From DATAGF01 sp963819845 (GTDB lineage: Bacteria > Actinomycetota > Thermoleophilia > Miltoncostaeales > Miltoncostaeaceae): a stretch of 64,000 bases of DNA. The stretch is taken from assembly GCA_963819845.1 (NCBI GenBank), contig CAWFXQ010000008.1:186001-250000 (forward strand), in the 5' to 3' direction. Below, one piece after another: positions 28,361-35,849 of this stretch. Within the stretch, counting starts at the first letter, position 1. Each line of letters opens with the position of its first letter. The notes under the pieces were generated by a model. That model was not told where the DNA came from. It ran no database searches and was given only the letters and a program-made list of their open reading frames with translations. The translations under genes were made by a program, and so were the position numbers.

Positions 28361-29944
28361 TCAGCTCCGTGGCACCCGCAGGCTCGTGCGCCGGGTCGTG
28401 ACGTTCCCCGCCGGGTCGGTCGCCGTGGCGCGGAGCACCAGCACGGCGCTCCCGGCCAGGCGGCTGGGGCCCACCAGCGCCCGCCGCCCCCCGCGCGACA
28501 GCCGCACCACCGCCTGGCGGGTGCCGGCGCGGGGCAGGGATGCGCGGCCGGTGCCGAGCACCAGCCGCTTCAGCCGGAGGGTGAGGCGGATGCGGCAGGC
28601 CTCCGTGCAGGCGACCCGCACCCGCATCACCGGGGTGCGGCGCAGGGCGTCGAGGCTGCGGGGGCGGCGGGCGACCTGGATGTAGCCCGGGCGCGTCCGG
28701 TCGGCCCCGGCGGCGAAGTCGTCGTCGGCGATCTCGACGGCCACGACGGCCGGGTCGAGGACCGCGCCCCCCGTGGGGGTCCCGAGCTCAAGGGCGAGGG
28801 CCTCCCCCGGCTCGGGCGCCGCGTCGGCGACGAGGGGGACGGCGACGTCCTTGGCGCGCTCCCCCTGGGCGAAGTCGAGCGTCCCGGCAACCGGCAGGTA
28901 GTCGCGGCCCGCGACGGCGGTGCGGTCGGCCGTGCGGAACGACAGGCTCGCGGGCGCGAGCGTCTCGCCTCCCCGCTCGATGCGCACGACCGCCTGGGCG
29001 GCGCCCTCGCCCGCGGGCGGCGGGGGGGCGGGCCGGACGACGCCGCCGCGCAGGACGGTCATCCCCACGAGGGGGCCGCCGCCGATGACGCCGAGCGCGT
29101 TCGCCCGGGCCGCGACCGGGCCCGGCGTGAGGTCGATGGCGTAGAGCGTCGAGGCCGCCTGCCCGACCTGGCGCAGGGCGGCCCAGCCGGCGCCGCCGCC
29201 GCCCGGCGGGCCGGCGATGTCGAACGACGCCGAGCCGTCGGAGTCGACCCCCAGCGGGCCGATCGTGGTCAGCAGGCCGCCGTTGGGCGAGGCCCCGCCG
29301 GCGGCGTCGGCGGCGTTGCCGTCAACGGCCCCCTGGCGCACCAGCGCGTCGAGCGCCCCGTCGACCGCGAACAGGGTCGTGGCGGTGCCGGGGTCGTTGT
29401 CGTTGCGGTCGTAGGCGGCGGCCACGGCCGCGGGGTCGGCGCCGGCGTTGGGGTCGCCGACGATGTAGGCGAGCGGCGCGTCGCCCTGCACCCCGGCGGC
29501 GCCGGTGTCGCCGTCCACCGGGGCGAAGGTGAGCGGGTTGAAGCGGAGGTTGTCGTTGGCGGCGTTGACCAACCGCAGGCGGTCGGCCGCCGGGTTGACG
29601 TCGACGCCGGCGGCCTGCCCGGCCGAGAGGAGGGCGGGCTCGATCGGGAGTCCCGGCTGGGACAGCGCGCCGGTCAGCGCGTCGAGCAGCAGGACCCGGT
29701 TGATGCTGGTCAGCGCCAGGATCTGGCCCGTCGCGGCGCGCTGGTCGATGCCCTCGACGGTCTCGCCCGCGAGCAGGCCCTGCAGCGGCGCCCGGAACGC
29801 CGGGGTCTGGGGCGCCGCGGCGTCGAAGCGCACGATCTCGGGCGCAGGCCCCTCCGTCACCCCGAGCATCGCCTCGCCGGCGAACGCGGGCGCGGGCGCC
29901 AGCAGCGCGGCGGACAGCGCGGCGATCGACGCGAGGTGTGCCAT
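28361..29944 (-). CDS. Secreted DUF4394 protein with a Calx-beta domain
   Basis: A 527-residue exported protein. A signal peptide (MAHLASIAALSAALLAPAPAF) precedes a DUF4394 beta-propeller-like region (about 25-300, with VEGIDQRAATGQI, GVDVNPAADRLRLVN and GSASFDIAG). A Calx-beta domain follows (about 325-415: VRIERGG, FRTADRTAVAGRDY). The last 100 residues are basic and repeat a VVRLSRGGRRAL-type beta module that is common at the C-termini of surface proteins in this group. Surface or calcium-binding role is likely; nothing more is shown. Confidence 0.8.
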   Translation of the reverse strand: MAHLASIAALSAALLAPAPAFAGEAMLGVTEGPAPEIVRFDAAAPQTPAFRAPLQGLLAGETVEGIDQRAATGQILALTSINRVLLLDALTGALSQPGLPIEPALLSAGQAAGVDVNPAADRLRLVNAANDNLRFNPLTFAPVDGDTGAAGVQGDAPLAYIVGDPNAGADPAAVAAAYDRNDNDPGTATTLFAVDGALDALVRQGAVDGNAADAAGGASPNGGLLTTIGPLGVDSDGSASFDIAGPPGGGGAGWAALRQVGQAASTLYAIDLTPGPVAARANALGVIGGGPLVGMTVLRGGVVRPAPPPPAGEGAAQAVVRIERGGETLAPASLSFRTADRTAVAGRDYLPVAGTLDFAQGERAKDVAVPLVADAAPEPGEALALELGTPTGGAVLDPAVVAVEIADDDFAAGADRTRPGYIQVARRPRSLDALRRTPVMRVRVACTEACRIRLTLRLKRLVLGTGRASLPRAGTRQAVVRLSRGGRRALVGPSRLAGSAVLVLRATATDPAGNVTTRRTSLRVPRS

Positions 29945-30072
29945 GGCTCGCGAGCCTTTCCCTCCCTGCGGACGCCGGCAACCACCCGGGCGGGGAGGCC
30001 CGCGCCGGGCGGCTGACCGTGTGGGCAGCCACCCGGCGTCGAGGAGGTCGTCTGCGGGTACGGTCCGAGGCG

Positions 30073-31415
30073 ATGGATGAGCGCTTCGAGGTGGTGGTGA
30101 TCGGCTCGGGCTCCGGCGGTCGCGCGGCCGCCGGCCGGCTGGCGCAGGCCGGGATGACGGTCGCGATGGTCGAGTCGGGGCTCGTGGGCGGCGAGTGCCC
30201 CTACTGGGCCTGCATGCCGGCCAAGACCCTGCTGCGGCCCGCCGAGGCCGTCGCCGACGCCCGTCGCGTCCCCGGCCTGACGGCGGAGATCGACGACTGG
30301 GACGCGGTCCTCGCGTTCCGCGACGAGGTGGTCTCGCGGTGGGACGACGCGGGGAAGGCCGAGCGTTACGAGGCCCGGGGCGTGACCATCCTGCGCGGCC
30401 GTGGACGCCTCGCCGGGCCCGGTCGCGTCGAGGTGGACGGCAGGGCCGTGCTCGCCGAGCGGATCGTGGTGGCCACCGGAAGCGCCGCCGTCGTCCCGCC
30501 GATCGACGGCCTCGACGCGGTCAACTTCTGGACCAATCGCGAGGCGATGGAGCTGCGGCGCGCGCCCGAGAGCGCCGCGATCCTGGGCGCCGGACCGGTC
30601 GGCATCGAGATCGGGCAGATGCTCCACCGCTTCGGAAGCCGCGTGGTCATCGTCAACACGGCGCCGCACCCGCTCCCGTCCGAGCAGCCGGAGGTCGGCG
30701 ACCTGCTCGCCCGGAACCTCGCGGGCGAGGGCATCGAGTGGGCGCTCGAGACCGAGGTGGCGGCCGTCGCGCGCGAGGGCGGACGATCGCGGCTGACGCT
30801 GAGCGACGGGACCGAACGGGTCGTCGAGCGCGTCGTCGTGGCGACCGGCCGCCGCCCGCGCGTCGATGACCTCGGGCTGGAGTCGGTGGGGATCGAGGCC
30901 GGCGACGAGGGCATCCGGTGAACCGCCGCTGTCGCGCCGCCGACGGCGTCTGGGCCGTCGGCGACGTCACCGGGATCGGCCAGTTCACGCACGTCGCGGC
31001 CTACCAGGGCAGGATCGCCTGCGCCGACATCCTGGGCCAGGAGATCGCGGCCGATTACACCGCGGTGCCGCGCTCGGTGTTCTGCGACCCCGAGGTCGCG
31101 GCCGTGGGCCTCACGGCCCCCCGAGCCCGCGAGGCCGGGCTGGACGTCGCCGTCGCGACCGTCCGGCTTCGCGAGCTCGAGCGCAGCACCACCTACGGGC
31201 GGGACGTGGACGGCCTCGTGGGCGTCGTGGCCGACCGGCGCGCGCGGGTGCTCGTGGGCGCGTACGCCGTGGGCCCGCTCGCCGCGGAGTGGATCCACAC
31301 GGCCGTGCTGGCGGTGCGCGCCCGGGTCCCCATCGAGGTCGTGCGCGACACGATCGCCCAGTTCCCGACCTTCTCCGAGGCACTCGTCACCGCCGCCCGC
31401 GATCTCGAGCTCTGA
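30073..31415 (+). CDS. Pyridine-nucleotide disulfide oxidoreductase (dihydrolipoamide/mercuric-reductase-like), apparent 1-base deletion
   Basis: About 447 residues in two overlapping frames. The first half has the FAD motif VVVIGSGSGGRAAAGRL, the redox pair GGECPYWACMPAKT (Cys-x4-Cys) and the NAD motif AILGAGPVGIEIGQ. The second half, from about 30915, has DGVWAVGDVTGIGQFTHVA and the dimer interface. The frame shifts at about 30912: the first frame ends GIR-stop whereas adding one C (CCCGG) gives GIPVNRRCRAADGVW. The C-terminal motif reads FPTFSEAL instead of the usual HPTxxE, so the catalytic His typical of dihydrolipoamide dehydrogenase is absent. TACGGT (30059-30064) ends 8 nt before ATG, indicating a leaderless start. 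Confidence 0.85.
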
Positions 31416-31478
31416 GACGAGGGCGGGGCTCAGACGCCGGGCGCCCGTGCCCCAACGATCGCGCCGGCGTCCACCGCG

Positions 31479-32096
31479 CTACTCCGCGACGGCCTCCGCC
31501 AGCAGCACGCCCCACGGCCCGCCGAGCGCCAGCAGGGCGCCGTCGGGCGACCACGCCGCCGCCCGCGCCCCGCGCACCCAGCGCACCATGCCGCGGTCGG
31601 CGGGCCGGATGAGGGCGACGACGTCGGCGCGGCCCTCGCGCGTGTGGACGGCGACGACCTCGCCCCCCGGCGCCGTCGCGACCGGCGCGAGCTCGCCTGC
31701 GGCGAGCGACGCCGGGTCGAGGGCCGGCGGCAGGGCGGCGGCGGGGTCGGCCTCCGGCCGCTCCTCCGAGGCCGGGGCGAGGCCGGGCACCGGCCACGTG
31801 CGCGCGACGTAGGGGCTCACTCCCGCGAGGGCGTCGCCCACGAAGGCCAGGTGCAGGGCCGGCTCCCGGGCCGCCGCGACGACGGCCACCCGGCCCACCC
31901 CGGCCACCGGCGAGGACGGGTCGAGGCCCGCCAGCGCGAGCGCGGTCTCGGGCGGGGGCGACAGCATCAGCCCCAGCGGGGGCTGCGGGCGCCGGCGCCC
32001 GGGCCGGCCGGCCAGCGCGAACACCGCGCTCACGACGCACCAGGGTCCCGGATCGTCGCGCAGGACCTCGGGCGGCGGCAGCGGGCGTGTGCTCAT
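31479..32096 (-). CDS. Hypothetical protein, propeller-like
   Basis: A 205-residue Ala/Pro/Gly-rich protein. Segments such as GRVAVVAAAREPALHLAFVGD, APVATAPGGEVVAVHT and ARAAAWSPDGALLALGG resemble blades of a WD40/YVTN-type beta-propeller. It overlaps the upstream 32093-33046 gene by ATGA, and that gene looks like more blades of the same kind, so the two proteins may associate or derive from one split propeller. I do not recognise a family and assign no function. Confidence 0.6.
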   Translation of the reverse strand: MSTRPLPPPEVLRDDPGPWCVVSAVFALAGRPGRRRPQPPLGLMLSPPPETALALAGLDPSSPVAGVGRVAVVAAAREPALHLAFVGDALAGVSPYVARTWPVPGLAPASEERPEADPAAALPPALDPASLAAGELAPVATAPGGEVVAVHTREGRADVVALIRPADRGMVRWVRGARAAAWSPDGALLALGGPWGVLLAEAVAE

Positions 32097-33046
32097 TCGG
32101 TCTCCTCGTGGGGGGTCATCCAGGCGCAGCCCCAGTCGCCGCCGACAAGGATGCCGTCGTCGGCCGGCGAGGGGGCGAGGGTGCGGGCGCCGGCCACCGC
32201 GCGGACCACCGCGCCGTCCTCCGCCCGCGCCAGGCAGGCGACCGGGTCGGCGCCCTCGGGCGTGCCGAGCGCCACCAGGGCGCCGTCGGCGCTGATCGCG
32301 GGGACACCGGACGCCGGCAGCGGGGAGGGCCAGGCCGCCAGGGGCGCGTCGTCGCCGGCCTCCCAGACGCTGATCGAGCCGTCCTCGTGCCGGGCCACCG
32401 CCCGCGGCGCCGCCGCCGCGCCCGCGAGCGCGACGATGGCCGGGCCCGCCGCCGGAGCGGCCCCGGGCGGGCCCGCCCGGGCCCCGGCGGCCGCGAGCAG
32501 CGTGCCGTCTCCGGCGTAGCAGAGGGCGGCGGCCGCCCCCTCGTGGCGCGCGACGGGATCGGGCTCGCCGAGGTCCCACTCCTCGACGCCCCCGTCAACG
32601 GCGGCGGCGATGCGGCGGCCGTCCGCGCGGATGGCGACGGGCCCCGCGCCCAGCCCGGCGGCGACGTCGCCGAGGCTCGGCAGCACCACCGCCCGCCAGC
32701 CGTCGTCTGCGCGCAGCAGCCCGGCGTTGGCGCGCGGGGCCCCGAGGGCCAGGTCGAGGCCGGGAGGGCGCCGGTCGTGGACCACGCGCACCTGGGGCAG
32801 GGCCAGGCTGTAGGCCACCCCCGCCGCCGTGGCCAGCACGAGCTTCCCGCCCGCCACCACCACGGCCTCGCGCACGGCGGTGGGCGCGCCGGCCCGCAGC
32901 CGCAGCGCCGCGCCGTCAACCGGCGCGGCCCCGGCCGGGGCGGGCGCCGGGGCGAGCCGCAGGCCGCGGGGGCTGCGCTCGACCCGCGCGAAGGGCGGCA
33001 CCGATGCCGCGTCAAGCGGCAGCACCGGGGGGCCGCCGCGCCTCAT
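32093..33046 (-). CDS. Hypothetical WD40/propeller-like protein
   Basis: A 317-residue protein made of repeated short strands such as GVAYSLALPQVRVVHD, GPVAIRADGRRIAAAVDGGVEEWDL and HEDGSISVWEAGDDAPLAAW, which is the look of a beta-propeller. No signal peptide or enzyme motif is seen. It begins at an ATG that overlaps the argG stop (ATGA) and overlaps the next gene the same way, so argG and both propeller genes are translated as one unit. A link with arginine synthesis is not evident. Confidence 0.6.
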   Translation of the reverse strand: MRRGGPPVLPLDAASVPPFARVERSPRGLRLAPAPAPAGAAPVDGAALRLRAGAPTAVREAVVVAGGKLVLATAAGVAYSLALPQVRVVHDRRPPGLDLALGAPRANAGLLRADDGWRAVVLPSLGDVAAGLGAGPVAIRADGRRIAAAVDGGVEEWDLGEPDPVARHEGAAAALCYAGDGTLLAAAGARAGPPGAAPAAGPAIVALAGAAAAPRAVARHEDGSISVWEAGDDAPLAAWPSPLPASGVPAISADGALVALGTPEGADPVACLARAEDGAVVRAVAGARTLAPSPADDGILVGGDWGCAWMTPHEETE

Positions 33047-34308
33047 CCGCGCTCCCGGGCGTCGGCGATGCGGTAGGCCATGCGGCTCTGCAGCGAGAAG
33101 AGCTCGATGAAGCCGGGCGCCGCGCCCTGCGAGAACGACGTGTCGGCGTTGAAGGTGGCCATGCTGCGGTCGTAGATGGCGTTGGGCGAGCTGCGCGCCA
33201 CCGCGACCGCGCCGCCCTTGTAGAGCCGCATCGTGATCTGCCCCTCGACCCGGTGGTTGACCTGATCCATGAGGGCGTCGATGTCGGCCCGCAGCGGCTC
33301 GTACCACAGGCCCTCGTAGACCAGCTGGGCCCAGAGGGCGTCGAGCTGGGGCTTGAGCGCGTTCTCGCGCCCGGTGCAGACCAGCTTCTCCAGCTCGCGG
33401 TGGGCGGTGAGGATGATCTCGGCCGCCGGGACCTCGTAGAGGTCGCGCACCTTCAGGCCCACCACACGGTCCTCGATGTGGTCGACGATGCCGACGCCGT
33501 TGCGGGCGCCGGCCTCGGCCACCCGGCGGATCAGGTCCACGAGGCCCATCTCATGGCCGTCGAGGCTGACGGGAAGGCCGTCCCGGAAGCCGATCACGAG
33601 GTCCTCGGGCCGGTCGGGCGCCCGCGTCGGCGGCGTCACGAGCTCGAAGACGTCGTCGGGCGGCGGCCGGTCGAGATCCTCGATGACACCGCCCTCGCTC
33701 GAGCGGCCCCAGAGGTTGTCGTCGATCGAGTAGGGCCGCTCGACCGTGGAGGACACGGGGATGCCGTGCTCCTGCGCGTAGGCGATCTCCTCGTCGCGGC
33801 CCATCTGCCACTCGCGCACCGGGGCGATCACCTTGAGCTCGGGGGCGAGCGTGGCCACCGTGGCCTCGATCCGCACCTGGTCGTTGCCCTTGCCGGTGCA
33901 GCCGTGGGCGATGGTGTCGGCGCCGTGCTCGCGCGCCGTCTCGCAGGCCAGCTTGGCCAGCAGCGGCCGGCCGAGGCTGGTGAAGAGGGGGTAGCCGCCC
34001 TGGTAGCGCGCGTTGGCCCGGATCGCCGGGGCGACGTAGTCGTGCGCGAACTCCTCCACCGCGTCCACGACCAGGCTCTCGACCGCGCCGAGGTCGAGCG
34101 CCTTGCGGCGGACGGCCTCGAAGTCGTCGTCGGGCTGGCCGAGGTCGATGCAGAGGGCGATCACCTCGGCGTCGTACTCGTCCTGTATCCACTTGAGCAT
34201 CACGGACGTGTCGAGCCCGCCCGAGTAGAGCAGCACCACGCGATGCACCTCGTGGGGCTGGGCGAGGTACCCCGCGACGGGCGGGGCGGGGCGGGGCTCG
34301 GGGGGCAC
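33043..34308 (-). CDS. argG: Argininosuccinate synthase
   Basis: A 421-residue enzyme joining citrulline and aspartate with ATP. The PP-loop YSGGLDTSV, SLGRPLLA, HGCTGKGNDQVR, and the citrulline-binding EWQMGRDEE region are intact. GTG 34308 is chosen because GGAGG lies 8 nt upstream; an internal GTG about 20 codons later is the alternative. A minus-strand TTAGACT (around 34346) may be its -10. It is separated from the argCJBD cluster at 38-42.8 kb and has its own promoter and two unknown downstream partners. Confidence 0.96.
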   Translation of the reverse strand: MPPEPRPAPPVAGYLAQPHEVHRVVLLYSGGLDTSVMLKWIQDEYDAEVIALCIDLGQPDDDFEAVRRKALDLGAVESLVVDAVEEFAHDYVAPAIRANARYQGGYPLFTSLGRPLLAKLACETAREHGADTIAHGCTGKGNDQVRIEATVATLAPELKVIAPVREWQMGRDEEIAYAQEHGIPVSSTVERPYSIDDNLWGRSSEGGVIEDLDRPPPDDVFELVTPPTRAPDRPEDLVIGFRDGLPVSLDGHEMGLVDLIRRVAEAGARNGVGIVDHIEDRVVGLKVRDLYEVPAAEIILTAHRELEKLVCTGRENALKPQLDALWAQLVYEGLWYEPLRADIDALMDQVNHRVEGQITMRLYKGGAVAVARSSPNAIYDRSMATFNADTSFSQGAAPGFIELFSLQSRMAYRIADARERG

Positions 34309-34506
34309 GCGGGGATCCTCCGGGGACGGGTGGCGCGGGAAGTCTAATGACCCCCGCGACCCGGTCGTGAGCGGACCGTGAGGGCGGCGTGAGCGGCCCG
34401 TGGGACGCTGATAGCGGCCCCACCCGGCAGGGGAGGGCCGACCGCCATCGAACTCGACCAACGAGGGTGACCGGAAGCGGCGTTTGCGTCGTATACCAGG
34501 TACAAG

Positions 34507-34545
34507 ATGCTCTCCGACCGACCACACGACCAGCTCCGCGAGTGA
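34507..34545 (+). CDS. Leaderless 12-codon upstream ORF
   Basis: MLSDRPHDQLRE, then TGA. TATACC (34492-34497) ends 9 nt before its ATG, and its stop is 4 nt before the ATG of the RsbW-like gene. If the mRNA starts at this ATG, ribosomes would translate the short ORF first and then restart at the main ATG, so it may control translation of the ATPase by coupling. It is too short for homology evidence. Confidence 0.35.
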   Translation: MLSDRPHDQLRE

Positions 34546-34549
34546 CGCG

Positions 34550-35005
34550 ATGATCCCCGTCGGCGTCCACTCCGCCCTCCGCGTCCCGGCCGACCTCCAG
34601 GTCGTCGCCTTCGTGCGCTGCGCCATCGCGTGCATGCTGGACCGGGAGGAGTGGCCCGCCGAGAGCGCCGGCCGCGTGCTGCTGGCCTCGAACGAGGCCC
34701 TCACCAACGCGATCGAGCACGGCTCGCCCGCCGGCGGGAAGGTCGAGGTCGGCCTGTCGGTGACGCGCGAGCGCGCCGACATCCGGATCGTCAACGAGGG
34801 CGTGCCCGGCGCCGGGCCGCCGCGCCTGCCCGCCACCCCGCCGCCGGTCACGGCCGAGCGCGGTCGCGGGCTGCTCATCATGAGCCGCATCGCCGACGAC
34901 TTCGACGTCGCCCCGGCCGGAGACGGGACCGAGGTCCACGTGGGCTTCTGGCGCGGCGCGGCGGAGCACGGCGCGGTCCTCGAGGGCGCCGCCCAGGCGG
35001 CCTGA
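34550..35005 (+). CDS. RsbW-like anti-sigma factor / GHKL ATPase
   Basis: A 151-residue histidine-kinase-like ATPase domain alone. It has the N-box SNEALTNAIEHG, a degenerate G1 box IRIVNEGVPG, and the G2 box RGRGLLIMSRIADDF. Proteins of this size act as anti-sigma serine kinases or as switch partners in general-stress and sporulation control. No cognate sigma or anti-anti-sigma factor is in the window. It lies 70 bp upstream of the exporter genes. Confidence 0.85.
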   Translation: MIPVGVHSALRVPADLQVVAFVRCAIACMLDREEWPAESAGRVLLASNEALTNAIEHGSPAGGKVEVGLSVTRERADIRIVNEGVPGAGPPRLPATPPPVTAERGRGLLIMSRIADDFDVAPAGDGTEVHVGFWRGAAEHGAVLEGAAQAA

Positions 35006-35075
35006 CCGGATCTTCACCGAGGGCGTCGGCCGCCCCCGGTATCCTCCCGGCCTGTCGAGCGAGGGAGGCGCCGCG

Positions 35076-35849
35076 ATGTCGGAGGAAGCCACGGCCGTGG
35101 GGAGCGGGGCGGGTGCCCGTGACGGGCTCGCCGTCTCGGCGCGGGACGTCACCAAGCGCTACGGCTCGGGAGACGCGGCGGTGGACGCGCTCCGCGGGGT
35201 GTCGGTCAACTTCCCCAAGGGCCAGTTCGCCGCCGTGATGGGCCCATCGGGGTCGGGCAAGTCGACCCTGATGAACATCCTCGCCGGGCTCGACATGCCG
35301 ACCTCCGGCAGCGTCATGATCGACGGCACCGAGATCACGACGCTCAAGGACAAGCCGCTCACGCTGCTGCGCCGCGAGAAGGTGGGCTTCGTCTTCCAGT
35401 TCTTCAACCTGCTGCCGATGCTGACCGCCGAGGAGAACCTGGAGCTGCCGATGGCCATCGCCGGCCGGCGCATCGACCCGGAGTGGGAGCGCTCGCTGAT
35501 CTCGGCCGTCGGCCTCGAGGACCGGCGGCGCCATCGGCCCAGCGAGCTGTCGGGCGGCCAGCAGCAGCGCGTGGCCCTGGCGCGCGGCCTCATCGCCCGC
35601 CCGGCCGTGCTGTTCGCCGACGAGCCGACCGGCAACCTCGACACGACGACCTCCGACGAGATGCTGAAGCTGCTGCGGGGGTCGGTGGACGAGTACGGCC
35701 AGACGATCGTGATGGTCACGCACGAGGCCCACGCGGCGGCGGCGGCCGACCGGGTGCTGTTCCTGCGCGACGGCGAGATCGTCGAGGACCACGGCCACCT
35801 GGAGCCCGACCAGGTCTACGACGTGGTGAAGGGGCTGGAGCAGGCGTGA
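35076..35849 (+). CDS. MacB/LolD-type ABC transporter ATPase
   Basis: A 257-residue ATPase. Walker A GPSGSGKST, Q-loop FVFQFFNLLPMLTAEENL, signature LSGGQQQRVALARGL, Walker B VLFADEPTGNLD and H-loop MVTHE are all present, in the form typical of MacB/LolD/FtsE-like ATPases. A 20-residue Ala/Gly-rich leader precedes the fold. TATCCT (35040-35045) gives a TSS about 25 nt before the ATG, and GAGGGAGG serves as ribosome-binding site. It is coupled to the permease by GTGA overlap. Confidence 0.93.
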   Translation: MSEEATAVGSGAGARDGLAVSARDVTKRYGSGDAAVDALRGVSVNFPKGQFAAVMGPSGSGKSTLMNILAGLDMPTSGSVMIDGTEITTLKDKPLTLLRREKVGFVFQFFNLLPMLTAEENLELPMAIAGRRIDPEWERSLISAVGLEDRRRHRPSELSGGQQQRVALARGLIARPAVLFADEPTGNLDTTTSDEMLKLLRGSVDEYGQTIVMVTHEAHAAAAADRVLFLRDGEIVEDHGHLEPDQVYDVVKGLEQA

